A stretch of 32,133 nt of DNA from Bacteroidales bacterium (GCA_015060965.1 SUXN01000032.1:1-32133); one strand, 5' to 3'; counted from the first letter of the stretch, positions 23,030 to 31,439 are shown. Notes: generated by a model from the letters alone, not told the origin. Numbers and translations are program-made.

Positions 23030-25978
23030 ATGAAAAAGATTCTTTTTATTCTGTTGCTGTTGCAGGTGACAGTAGTACAGGCACAAAAGGAAATTCTCGT
23101 AAGTGGTGATGTGAGCAATCTCTTTACAAATGAGGGGATACCTAATGCAAAAGCACAGATTATACTCAAAGACTCACTTGTGGTTTTGGATTCATGCAGG
23201 ACAAAGCTTGACCTTGTAACAGAAGTGACAGGAAACGTGACGTCAACTCATTTTGACAAGAATAGCGGTGCCGGTTTCAAGCTATACCTTCACAATGCTG
23301 TTGATTGTCGCGTTGTTATTGAAGCCGATGGATATATGCCTTATGCGTATGATATTCCAGCAGATGAACTTCAAGGTAAGAAAATTTATGAACTCGGTAG
23401 CTTGCTGCTTCACCCTGAACCAAAGGAGCAGACTCTGAATGAGGTAGTAGTGTCTGCAACGAAAATAAAAATGTTTTATAAAGGCGATACCGTTGTGTAT
23501 AATGCCGATGCTTTCGATGTGGCACAGAGCGAGACATTACGTGAGCTTATTGAACAATTGCCAGGCACGGAGTTCCGCGACGGTCGTGTGTATGTCAACG
23601 GTCGTTATGTGGAAAATCTGCTACTCAATGGCAAGAATTTCTTCAACGGCAACATTGTGGCAGCGCTTGACAACTTACCGGCATATGTTATTGACAAGGT
23701 TAAGGTGTATGACCGCAGTGGTGAACTGACCGAAATGACAGGCAAGGATATGCATGACAGTAAGTACGTTATGGACCTCTCTCTTAAACGTGAGTATATA
23801 GGTACTTGGCTTCTTCAGGCAAGTGGCGGAGCCGGAACTGCAGAAAGATACCAAGGGCTCGGGTATCTTATGCGTATGGATGACAGGCAGATGTTTTCTC
23901 TGAATCTTGATGCAAACAATATCAATACAAAACGTGAGGTAACCTCAAGAGGGGCGCGGATGTCAATAGGTATGTCTGGTAAGGACTATTCTGTCAAAAG
24001 TGCAACTTTAAACTACTATATGGAACCGGACAGAAAATTCCGATTCAGCATTAACGGAAATGTTGATAGAGTAGAGCAATTGGACAAGATTTTCAGAAGC
24101 CATGAAACATTTCTTCCAACTGTCAATATGATGAGCCGGAGCGAAACTTTGAATTCGACAGAAAATACAGCAATCAAAGCCGGTTCATCTTTGACTTTCC
24201 GCCCTCTGAAAAACCAGAGTTACAATCTGCAATATAGTTTCAATTTCACCGACAACAACACCTTGCTTGACAACAAAAGCCTCTCCTTTTATCAACCGGG
24301 GAAAAGCGAGTGGGAAAACTTGAGTATAGACAGTATAATAAGGAGTGAAGAATTGACAGAAAAGAAAGAACTTCTATACAGCTTATTCTCACCGTCGTTG
24401 AATGAACGTGTAGGGATAGACCATAAAGTGCTGGGTTCTGCTAATTTCTCACTCGGTGGCAATATCCTTTCTTTAAAAAGCGATTTTATACACAATACAG
24501 ACCGTGTTAAAGAGTATGATAATTATAATCTGACATACTTCTCCGGAGCAGACAATGATAGACAAAGACGATATGGTAATTCACGTGATTACGCGATGAA
24601 TGCCGGAGTCGCTTTGGATTTTATATATAAGTTCCTCGATTCAAAGAATAATAATGCACAAGTGATTCCATATATAAGTTATCGTTATAATTCCGGTACA
24701 ATGTCACACCCTCTTTACCGCATGGAGCGCATTGACGGATGGTTGGAAGACACTCCGTGGGATGCTACTTCATTGGGAACCATTCCGCCTACGGAACTTC
24801 TTGAGCAGTGTATTGATGAAGAAAACAGCTATTACAGTCGCACGATAGGCAATACCGTTTCAGCCGGAGTGAGGTTTATGCACAAGAGCCGATACCAGGA
24901 CAAATCAAACATACGCATAAATGCTTCGGTTGAGCTGTCCTACAATGAAAAAAGTCTGGATTATGACCGTAATGGTGACACAAGAAGAGTCCAGCGCAAT
25001 GAACTTCTGCTCAAACCGAGTGTAAGCATTGACTGGTATCCTTGCAAAGGAGATTTAAGAGGCATCGTAAGCCGTTGGAATTTCTCCTATAGCTGTACTC
25101 CGGAAATGCCACAACTGATGCAGTTGCTTACAATAAGAAATACCACTGACCCACTCAACAAACACTATGGAAACAGCAGGCTGAAGAACGAGTACCGGCA
25201 TAAAGCCGGGTTTGTATACAACTATAACCATAAGGAGAAAAAGATTGCATTCAACTGTTCTACAGATTATACTTATACCGCAAATGATATAACCACAATG
25301 TCGGCATATGACACTGCAACAGGTGCGCGTACATATACCCCTGTAAACACTTCTAAAACAAATGTCGTAAACAGTAATATAGGCTTTTCAATGCCACTTG
25401 ATAAAAATGAACGGTTCTATCTTAGATTGGGAACCGGTGGCTACTATTCACAGTATATAAATTTGGCATCATTCAGTAGCGAACCTACAGAAGGTTGTCT
25501 GACAAGAAATTACCAAGTAGCTCCTACGTTGCAGGTAGACTGTAATGTCAATAAGTTCAATGCCTGTATAGCAGCGACACCTAAATTCAATTATATAAAG
25601 CAGAAAAACTATAGTGACCGTTATAACGACATAATACTTACCGGAGAAACTTCATATACATTCCCGTTTGATATAAGGTTCTCGACACGATTTAATGCAT
25701 ATATAACAACCGGATACAGCAATGAGACAATGAACGGTTTCAAGCCGATATGGAATATCAATATTTCGCATGCATTCTTCAAAAATAAATTGAACGTGGA
25801 GCTTGTTGCCAATGATATTCTGGCACGCCAAAACTCGATATCAGCAACGGTAGATGCCAATGGACGCACCGAAATATTCAGAGAACATTTGTCGAGATAT
25901 TTTATGCTTAATATAAGCTACAAATTCAATTGGAGCGAGAAGACCAAAGTATGTTGCCGGGATTACGTAAGATATTGA
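23030..25978 (+). CDS. TonB-receptor-like outer-membrane protein, 982 aa
   Basis: Predicted outer-membrane receptor, paralogue of the 966-aa protein. The start chosen (ATG 23030) begins a clean signal peptide (MKKILFILLLLQVTVVQAQ) and follows the promoter; an in-frame upstream ATG at 22916 lies inside the operator array and is rejected. A beta-rich N-terminal domain covers about 20-130. The plug (136-245) contains LNEVVVSATKIKM, GDTVVYNADAF, LIEQLPGTEF, LLLNGKNFF and ALDNLPAY. A long barrel follows. The last residues (KTKVCCRDYVRY) look unlike a barrel end and overlap an antitoxin-like ORF in another frame, so the original C-terminus may have been altered. Divergent from an HTH regulator. Confidence 0.87.
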   Translation: MKKILFILLLLQVTVVQAQKEILVSGDVSNLFTNEGIPNAKAQIILKDSLVVLDSCRTKLDLVTEVTGNVTSTHFDKNSGAGFKLYLHNAVDCRVVIEADGYMPYAYDIPADELQGKKIYELGSLLLHPEPKEQTLNEVVVSATKIKMFYKGDTVVYNADAFDVAQSETLRELIEQLPGTEFRDGRVYVNGRYVENLLLNGKNFFNGNIVAALDNLPAYVIDKVKVYDRSGELTEMTGKDMHDSKYVMDLSLKREYIGTWLLQASGGAGTAERYQGLGYLMRMDDRQMFSLNLDANNINTKREVTSRGARMSIGMSGKDYSVKSATLNYYMEPDRKFRFSINGNVDRVEQLDKIFRSHETFLPTVNMMSRSETLNSTENTAIKAGSSLTFRPLKNQSYNLQYSFNFTDNNTLLDNKSLSFYQPGKSEWENLSIDSIIRSEELTEKKELLYSLFSPSLNERVGIDHKVLGSANFSLGGNILSLKSDFIHNTDRVKEYDNYNLTYFSGADNDRQRRYGNSRDYAMNAGVALDFIYKFLDSKNNNAQVIPYISYRYNSGTMSHPLYRMERIDGWLEDTPWDATSLGTIPPTELLEQCIDEENSYYSRTIGNTVSAGVRFMHKSRYQDKSNIRINASVELSYNEKSLDYDRNGDTRRVQRNELLLKPSVSIDWYPCKGDLRGIVSRWNFSYSCTPEMPQLMQLLTIRNTTDPLNKHYGNSRLKNEYRHKAGFVYNYNHKEKKIAFNCSTDYTYTANDITTMSAYDTATGARTYTPVNTSKTNVVNSNIGFSMPLDKNERFYLRLGTGGYYSQYINLASFSSEPTEGCLTRNYQVAPTLQVDCNVNKFNACIAATPKFNYIKQKNYSDRYNDIILTGETSYTFPFDIRFSTRFNAYITTGYSNETMNGFKPIWNINISHAFFKNKLNVELVANDILARQNSISATVDANGRTEIFREHLSRYFMLNISYKFNWSEKTKVCCRDYVRY

Positions 25979-26118
25979 GCAATCTTAACGGCGTAACAAT
26001 TGCCACTATGCCTAAAAAGCGTAAGGGTACATTGTCTCGTGCTGTAAAAGAGGTTCGTGACGGCAAGGTTACCAAGGCAAATAGTGTTGCTGATTTGATG
26101 TCGAATTTGGATGAATAA
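25951..26118 (+). CDS. Antitoxin-like small ORF, 55 aa, possibly 5'-truncated
   Basis: Reads MLPGLRKILSNLNGVTIATM, then PKKRKGTLSRAVKEVRDGKV and a tail TKANSVADLMSNLDE. The pattern of a basic stretch, an AVKEVRDGKV helix and a short acidic VADLMSNL end recalls Bacteroidota type II antitoxins; this is recognition by style, not a firm assignment. It overlaps the last 28 bp of the receptor gene in another frame. No toxin gene follows. An alternative start is ATG 26008. It may be a remnant fused by recombination to the end of the receptor gene. Confidence 0.45.
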   Translation: MLPGLRKILSNLNGVTIATMPKKRKGTLSRAVKEVRDGKVTKANSVADLMSNLDE

Positions 26119-26165
26119 ATGTACAGCATTGTCTTTTACGATTCGTCGTATTTGGCAAACTATTT

Positions 26166-26203
26166 ATAAAGAGGTAAAGGATTCCGGTTCTTTACCTCTT
26201 TAT
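26166..26203 (+). terminator. Hairpin terminator after the receptor/antitoxin-like unit
   Basis: Perfect 14-bp stem (26166-26179 with 26190-26203), 10-nt loop, A-rich on the left arm and T-rich on the right, so it can work in both directions. It lies 47 bp beyond the small ORF. Confidence 0.75.
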
Positions 26204-26322
26204 TTTGTGCTATTTTATTCAATAAATACTCTGTATTGCATAAAAAAGTATGTTTTTTGTGCAATACGATTTGTAAAATGAAGAAAAACTATTAATATTG
26301 CACATGAATAACAAGATATAAG

Positions 26323-27567
26323 ATGAAAACAATCATTCTGAATCAACGTAAAGAACGCGATGAACTGATGTCGCGTCCTTATTTGATACGTAGAAGCAAT
26401 CAAGATACAGATTTGTTGCTGAGCAGTGGCCTGATAAAGTTGATAACAGGTCCCCGACGGGTCGGTAAATCTACTCAGGCATTATTGATGCTAAGAGATA
26501 AGAATTTTGCCTACTTGAACTTCGATAATTACTCGTTGTTGGAATCGTGGGATGCAAACCTTGTAATGCGAATGTTGGATGATGTCTATCCCGGCTATGA
26601 ATATATATTATTAGATGAGGTGCAGAACCTGGATGGATGGGATTTGTGGGTAAGTGAACTTTATAGATTGGGAAAGAATCTTGTAATAACAGGTAGTAAT
26701 GCCAGAATGCTAAGCAGTGAGATGGCTACAGTGCTGACAGGAAAGTATCTTCAAGTAGAAATGCTCCCATTCAGTCTTGAGGAGTTTTTTGACTGGAATA
26801 AACTGGACCTACATATGCTAAAGGCTGAAGAAAAAACGGATTCATTAGTATTGACAGATGACTATCTTAGGAATGGTGGTTACCCTGAAGTGGTGGCTTC
26901 ACGTCAATTGACCAGGAGTTATCTTGACACTTTGTTTGATTCCATTATATGGAAAGATGTGGCTAAACGTCACAATGTCCGTAATGTGACAGATTTGAAT
27001 AATTTGGCCATCTATCTTGTATCTAACTTTTGCAATCCCGTCAGTGCCAGTGATTTGACAACGGAACTTGGTTTCTCCAGTGTCAATACAACCAAGAAGT
27101 ATATGGATTACTTGCATGAGCCATACCTTTTCTATTATCTGTCACGCTACAACAATAAGCTCAAATTGATGAAGAAGGCGCCTAGAAAAGTGTATGTGGT
27201 TGACAATGGATTTGTTGCATCCAAAGCTTTTTCTTTGAGCGACAATTTAGGAAGGTTACTTGAGAATCAAGTATTCATTGAATTGGTACGCCGAGGATAT
27301 GATGTTGAAAAGACCATGTTCTATTATCGTTCACGAAACGATAAGGAAGTTGATTTCGTTCTTCGCAAAGGAACGCAAATAGAACGCTTGGTACAAGTTT
27401 GCTATGATATGAGCAATCCTAAAACAGAAAAGCGTGAGGTGGATAGCATAGTTGAATGTGCAGGTGAATTAAAATGCAGCAACCTTGTAATCGTCACTAA
27501 TAATGATAAACGTACTATTGAAAAAGATGGTTGTAAGATAGATGTAGTACCTATCTCTGAATTTTAG
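26323..27567 (+). CDS. AAA-family ATPase with DUF4143 C-terminal domain
   Basis: Cytoplasmic ATPase of the AAA_14/DUF4143 type, common in Bacteroidota and of unknown role. Walker A is GPRRVGKST (43-51), Walker B YILLDEVQ (94-101), and a sensor-like ITGSNARML follows. The C-terminal part (about 310-410) has a PD-(D/E)XK-like arrangement: a Glu in LENQVFIELV, Asp in NDKEVDFVLRKG and Gln in RLVQVCYD. A full-length 414-residue protein with no lesions. It stands alone; the short ORF after it (27573) looks truncated. No clear promoter. Such ATPases are often proposed to be mobile or defence-linked, which is not shown here. Confidence 0.9.
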   Translation: MKTIILNQRKERDELMSRPYLIRRSNQDTDLLLSSGLIKLITGPRRVGKSTQALLMLRDKNFAYLNFDNYSLLESWDANLVMRMLDDVYPGYEYILLDEVQNLDGWDLWVSELYRLGKNLVITGSNARMLSSEMATVLTGKYLQVEMLPFSLEEFFDWNKLDLHMLKAEEKTDSLVLTDDYLRNGGYPEVVASRQLTRSYLDTLFDSIIWKDVAKRHNVRNVTDLNNLAIYLVSNFCNPVSASDLTTELGFSSVNTTKKYMDYLHEPYLFYYLSRYNNKLKLMKKAPRKVYVVDNGFVASKAFSLSDNLGRLLENQVFIELVRRGYDVEKTMFYYRSRNDKEVDFVLRKGTQIERLVQVCYDMSNPKTEKREVDSIVECAGELKCSNLVIVTNNDKRTIEKDGCKIDVVPISEF

Positions 27568-27572
27568 AGTGT

Positions 27573-27719
27573 ATGGATGTCCTGACTCATTTTAGAAGTA
27601 TAGAAGAACTTACAAAAACTCTCTCACGGGAACAAAGTTTGCTAGGTGAGATGTTTGAGAAACGAAAACTTATGAAGTTTCCGTTAGGAGTTGCTATAGA
27701 TCTAGATGGAATAATATAA
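27573..27719 (+). pseudogene. 48-codon ORF, probable N-terminal stub of a lost gene
   Basis: Begins MDVLTHFRSIEELTKTLSRE and continues GEMFEKRKLMKFPLGVAIDL before TAA. It starts 5 bp after the ATPase stop. The helical, charged start resembles the beginning of a larger protein rather than a complete one, so I treat it as a stub. I cannot name the family. Confidence 0.35.
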
Positions 27720-27757
27720 AATTAACAATATATCCTTTTTCTTCACTTAGCTTTCAT

Positions 27758-27826
27758 TATTTTTGCAAAATATCATTAAATGGTAAAACAAACTGTATAT
27801 AAAATGAAACAGGAAAATGAAAAAAC
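27758..27826 (+). repeat. Duplicate of the OPT promoter and start region
   Basis: The -7 TATTTTTG (27758-27765) is followed after 38 bp by ATGAAACAGGAAAATGAAAA (27804-27823). The same arrangement occurs at 29404-29470, with a 39-bp distance and a nearly identical stretch around TATATAAAATG. The two copies flank the BspA-like gene and the 60-aa gene as direct repeats. Confidence 0.8.
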
Positions 27827-27860
27827 TTACAGACTTTTGCATGACACAAACTGTCTATAG
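27804..27860 (+). CDS. 18-codon leader ORF before the BspA-like gene
   Basis: MKQENEKTYRLLHDTNCL followed by TAG. The first seven residues equal the start of the OPT transporter, so it is the truncated 5' end of that gene, now serving at most as a leader peptide. It ends inside a hairpin. Whether it is translated for a purpose is unknown. Confidence 0.4.
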   Translation: MKQENEKTYRLLHDTNCL

Positions 27861-27873
27861 CCTTCAAAAGTCT
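27831..27873 (+). terminator. Hairpin in the BspA-like leader (terminator or attenuator candidate)
   Basis: Perfect 9-bp stem AGACTTTTG (27831-27839) with CAAAAGTCT (27865-27873) and an inner GACA/TGTC pair, followed by TTTTGTGTTT. It overlaps the end of the 18-codon ORF, so translation could affect its folding. Confidence 0.5.
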
Positions 27874-27938
27874 TTTGTGTTTCAATATCATTATTCGCTA
27901 TAACCTAATCTCCAACTATAACATTTATATTTTTTATA

Positions 27939-29165
27939 ATGAAAAGTCAAAGATACATTTTTACAATCCTGTTGCTTTTATATGCTTGCATTGCAACTGC
28001 CTATGATTTTGAAAAGGATGGAATTTATTACAAGATTACATCTGATGTGGATAAAACGGTATCTGTAGTCAGCAATCCTGATGATATGTCAGCATATTCA
28101 GGAGTAATTACAATTCCGGAAACAGTCAGTTATACATATGGCACTTTTAGTGTGACATCAATCGCGAGTTCTGCTTTTTCTTATTGTAGCGGCCTTGTGG
28201 GTATAACAATTCCAAACAGTGTGACTGTGATTGAACAGGAAGCGTTCTATTATTGTGGTGGTCTTGAAAGCATTACTGTTCCCGGCAGTGTTACAAAAAT
28301 TGCAGATAGGGCATTTGCATATTGCAGTAGCCTTAAAAGTCTCCTTATCCGTGATGGGGATATAACAATCGGGTTTGCTGCTTTTGCCGCTTGCAAGAGT
28401 CTTGAAAACGTTGTTGTTGAATGTAAAACAGTTCCAACAATTGATGCCGATGCCTTCTTGAATGTTAAAGCGACTCTTTATGTCCCTTATGGAACCAAAA
28501 CTCAATACGAAACAGCTGACGGTTGGAAGACTTTCCCTGAAATTGTTGAGATGGATCCGGAAGTAGCTGTGACTGAAGTTGAAATATCTGTCAACGAATA
28601 TGGTTGCGGGACATTCTGTTCAGAATATGCTCTTGATTTCAGTGAGGTTGCTAGTTTGAAGGCTTATAGTGCCATTGGTTTTAACTCAAGTACACAAGTG
28701 GTAACTCTTGCAAGGGTAAGTGCGACATTGGGTGGAACCGGTATATTTATAAAAGGTGCCCCCGGAAAGTACACCATACCCGTCATTGAGGAGTGCTGTG
28801 ACCATACTTTGAACCTGCTGGTTGGTACACTTGAAAATACTACGGTAAACAGCACGGCCGGTGACTGTTCAAACTTCAAGTTTACAATAGCAGAGGATAA
28901 TGACGCTCCAATGTTTTACCCATTTGAGGATGGTACGGAATTCAGCGCAGGAAAAGCTTACTTGCAGATTCCGACAGCTTGGGTTATCAGTAAGGAACAG
29001 AAGTCTGTAAACATACGCTTTGACGAGGGCGAAACAACCGGAATCGTGAATGCAAGAGGTGAGGGTGAAGATATTAGTACATCCTTCGACCTTCAGGGCC
29101 GTAAAGTCGATAACCCGACGAATGGTCTCTACATAGTGAATGGTAAAAAGTTCTTAGTCAAATAA
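27939..29165 (+). CDS. BspA-like leucine-rich repeat surface protein with type IX-like C-terminal tail
   Basis: Predicted secreted or surface protein, 408 residues. The signal peptide is about 1-21 (MKSQRYIFTILLLLYACIAT). About four BspA-type repeats of 23 residues lie at 75-175 (SAFSYCSGLVGITIPNSVTV, EAFYYCGGLESITVPGSVTK, RAFAYCSSLKSL, AAFAACKSLENVVV), then a VPYGTKTQYETADGW segment. Residues about 210-375 are beta-rich and unassigned. The end, FDLQGRKVDNPTNGLYIVNG then KKFLVK, is the familiar C-terminal sorting-like module. Expression is probably from the duplicated OPT promoter at 27758, with a 170-nt leader. The 60-aa gene follows after 10 bp. Confidence 0.9.
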   Translation: MKSQRYIFTILLLLYACIATAYDFEKDGIYYKITSDVDKTVSVVSNPDDMSAYSGVITIPETVSYTYGTFSVTSIASSAFSYCSGLVGITIPNSVTVIEQEAFYYCGGLESITVPGSVTKIADRAFAYCSSLKSLLIRDGDITIGFAAFAACKSLENVVVECKTVPTIDADAFLNVKATLYVPYGTKTQYETADGWKTFPEIVEMDPEVAVTEVEISVNEYGCGTFCSEYALDFSEVASLKAYSAIGFNSSTQVVTLARVSATLGGTGIFIKGAPGKYTIPVIEECCDHTLNLLVGTLENTTVNSTAGDCSNFKFTIAEDNDAPMFYPFEDGTEFSAGKAYLQIPTAWVISKEQKSVNIRFDEGETTGIVNARGEGEDISTSFDLQGRKVDNPTNGLYIVNGKKFLVK

Positions 29166-29175
29166 TAATAAAATT

Positions 29176-29358
29176 ATGAGAAAAGAGTATATAACCCCGT
29201 CAATTTCTGTCATACTTATTGAGGTTGAACCGATGATGAATACAACTTCTGTTGAAACTGATGGTGCAAATGTCGGCAATAAACCCGTAGGTGGCAATAC
29301 TCCTGATTTGTCGGGTGACCGTCGTGGCGGGTGGGGAAACTTATGGAACCAGGAATGA
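29176..29358 (+). CDS. Small glycine-rich peptide gene, 60 aa
   Basis: Reads MRKEYITPSISVILIEVEPM, then a Thr/Asn/Gly-rich middle and a tail SGDRRGGWGNLWNQE. The N-terminal YITPSISVILIEVE block followed by a variable region ending RRGG-x-W is a recurrent layout of short Bacteroidales proteins encoded near surface-protein genes. Their function is not known to me. It starts 10 bp after the BspA-like stop, so the two are co-transcribed. There is no signal peptide and no membrane segment. It ends just upstream of the OPT promoter. Confidence 0.7.
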   Translation: MRKEYITPSISVILIEVEPMMNTTSVETDGANVGNKPVGGNTPDLSGDRRGGWGNLWNQE

Positions 29359-29382
29359 CTCTTTTGCAAAGGTGAATCAGTG

Positions 29383-29411
29383 TTTGGCAATGTGTCATTT
29401 CACTATTTTTG
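29383..29411 (+). promoter_or_regulatory. Promoter of the OPT transporter gene
   Basis: TTTG (29383-29386), a 17-bp spacer and -7 TATTTTTG (29404-29411), 40 bp before ATG 29451. A near copy of the -7-to-start region is at 27758-27826. Confidence 0.7.
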
Positions 29412-29450
29412 CAAATACAAAAAGAAATACATAAACAAACAGTATATAAA

Positions 29451-31439
29451 ATGAAACAGGAAAATGAAAAACAGACGGGATTGCCGGAAAATGCGTTCCG
29501 TCCTTTGAACGAGGGCGAGGAGTACAAGCCCTTGATGTCGCCCGACCAGAAGTACCCCGAGGTTAACTTCTGGTCAGTGTCGTGGGGTATTCTTATGGCC
29601 GTGCTCTTCTCGGCTGCGTCGGCTTATCTGGGTCTGAAGGTGGGCCAGGTGTTCGAGGCTGCAATCCCCATTGCAATCATCGCAGTAGGTATGTCTACTC
29701 TCGCAAAGCGCAAGGGCGCTCTCGGTGAGAATGTGATTATCCAGTCTATCGGTGCATGCTCGGGCGTGATTGTCGCAGGTGCTATCTTTACGTTGCCGGC
29801 GCTCTACATCCTGCAGGCGAAGTACCCCGAGATGACTGTGAACTTCATGCAGATGTTCATCAGCTCGCTGCTTGGCGGTATCTTGGGTATTCTGTTCCTC
29901 ATTCCTTTCCGCAAGTACTTCGTTAAAGAGAAGCATGGCGAGTATCCTTTCCCTGAGGCTACTGCGAGTACACAGGTGCTTATCTCGGGTGAGAAGGGCG
30001 GTAGCCAGGCGAAGCCTCTGCTCATCGCAGGTCTCATCGGTGGTCTGTACGACTTCATTGTGGCTACTTTCGGCTGGTGGAACGAGAATGTGACAACACG
30101 TATAGTAGGCTGGGGCGAGCTCCTTGCCGACAAGGCAAAGATTGTCCTCAAGATAAATGTAGGTGCAGCTGTGCTTGGTCTCGGCTGTATCATCGGTCTC
30201 AAGTATGCAGTCATCATCTGCGTGGGCTCTTTGGCTGTGTGGCTGGTAATTATCCCGGGTATGTCGTTGCTCTTCGGTGACCAGGTGCTCAATGCATGGA
30301 ATCCAGCCATAGTGCAGACCGTCAGCGAGATGTCTCCCGAGGTTATCTTCAAGGAGTATGCAAAGAGCATAGGTATCGGCGGTATCGCAATGGCGGGTGT
30401 CATAGGTATCTTCAGGTCTTGGGGTATAATAAAGAGCGCTGTTGGTCTTGCTTCACGTGAGATCGGTGGCAAGAAGGGTGGTGAGAATGTGGAGCGTACA
30501 CAGAAGGACCTCTCTATGAAAGTGGTGCTCTTCGGCTCAATCTTCACTCTGTTGCTGGTGTTCGCATTCTTTGTGTTTGATGTCATGAGCGGCAACATCC
30601 TGCACAGTGTGGTTGCAGTGTTGCTTGTGGCTGTCATATCTTTCCTTTTCACTACAGTGGCTGCAAATGCAATCGCAATCGTGGGCTCGAACCCTGTATC
30701 GGGTATGACTCTCATGACTCTTATCCTTGCATCGGTTATCATGGTTGCAGTGGGTCTGAAGGGTTCATCGGGTATGGTTGCTGCGCTCATCATGGGTGGT
30801 GTGGTATGTACGGCACTCTCAATGGCGGGCGGTTTTATCACTGACCTCAAGATTGGTTACTGGCTCGGTAGCACTCCTGCAAAACAGCAGACATGGAAGT
30901 TCCTGGGTACATTGGTTTCTGCTGCTACCGTTGCAGGTGTAATCATGATTCTCAACAAGACATATGGCTTCACAAGCGGTGAGCTCGCTGCTCCCCAGGC
31001 AAATGCCATGGCGGCTGTTATCGACCCGTTGATGAACGGCGTGGGTGCTCCGTGGTTGCTCTATGGTATCGGTGCCGCTCTTGCTCTTGTACTCACATAC
31101 TTCGGTGTTCCGGCCCTTCCTTTTGCTCTCGGTATGTTCATTCCGCTTGAGCTGAACCTTCCTCTTCTTGTGGGTGGTCTCATCAACTGGTATGTGACGA
31201 CACGCAGCAAGGATGCTGCCATCAATGCAGAGCGTGGCGAGAAGTGTACACTGCTTGCATCGGGCTTCATCGCCGGTGGTGCGCTGATGGGTGTGCTCAG
31301 TGCCGGCCTCCGTTTCGGCGGCATCAACATGGTGAACGAGGAGTGGCTTGCCAACCCGATGAGCGAGGCTGTGGCTATCGTGGCTTATCTGTTGCTCATT
31401 GTATATCTTATCAAGGCAAGTATGAAGGTGAAAGCCTGA
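29451..31439 (+). CDS. OPT-family oligopeptide transporter
   Basis: Predicted inner-membrane carrier of the OPT superfamily (oligopeptides or metal chelates, by family). It has 662 residues from ATG 29451, chosen because upstream codons overlap the promoter. A hydrophilic N-terminus (FRPLNEGEEYKPLMSPDQ) precedes many membrane segments: FWSVSWGILMAVLFSAASAY, IPIAIIAVGMST, ASVIMVAVGLKGSSGMVAAL and others. Conserved features are AYLGLKVGQVFEA, KHGEYPFPEATASTQVLISG, IVGSNPVSGMTLM and VPALPFALGMFIPLELNLPL. Followed after 20 bp by the ygbA-like gene. Its substrate cannot be read from sequence. Codon use looks G+C-richer than the neighbouring BspA-like gene. Confidence 0.95.
   Translation: MKQENEKQTGLPENAFRPLNEGEEYKPLMSPDQKYPEVNFWSVSWGILMAVLFSAASAYLGLKVGQVFEAAIPIAIIAVGMSTLAKRKGALGENVIIQSIGACSGVIVAGAIFTLPALYILQAKYPEMTVNFMQMFISSLLGGILGILFLIPFRKYFVKEKHGEYPFPEATASTQVLISGEKGGSQAKPLLIAGLIGGLYDFIVATFGWWNENVTTRIVGWGELLADKAKIVLKINVGAAVLGLGCIIGLKYAVIICVGSLAVWLVIIPGMSLLFGDQVLNAWNPAIVQTVSEMSPEVIFKEYAKSIGIGGIAMAGVIGIFRSWGIIKSAVGLASREIGGKKGGENVERTQKDLSMKVVLFGSIFTLLLVFAFFVFDVMSGNILHSVVAVLLVAVISFLFTTVAANAIAIVGSNPVSGMTLMTLILASVIMVAVGLKGSSGMVAALIMGGVVCTALSMAGGFITDLKIGYWLGSTPAKQQTWKFLGTLVSAATVAGVIMILNKTYGFTSGELAAPQANAMAAVIDPLMNGVGAPWLLYGIGAALALVLTYFGVPALPFALGMFIPLELNLPLLVGGLINWYVTTRSKDAAINAERGEKCTLLASGFIAGGALMGVLSAGLRFGGINMVNEEWLANPMSEAVAIVAYLLLIVYLIKASMKVKA

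Larger units (their letters stand above)
27568..27938. other. 371-bp region between the ATPase and the BspA-like gene
   Basis: Contains a 48-codon ORF (27573-27719), a promoter and start region duplicated from the OPT gene (27758-27826), an 18-codon ORF (27804-27860) and a hairpin (27831-27873). The last 65 bp before the BspA-like gene are A/T-rich with no further signal. Confidence 0.7.

Noticed and set aside
29804-30850. 348-aa ORF antisense to the OPT gene
   Set aside because: Shadow frame of a conserved membrane protein gene; no recognisable domain.
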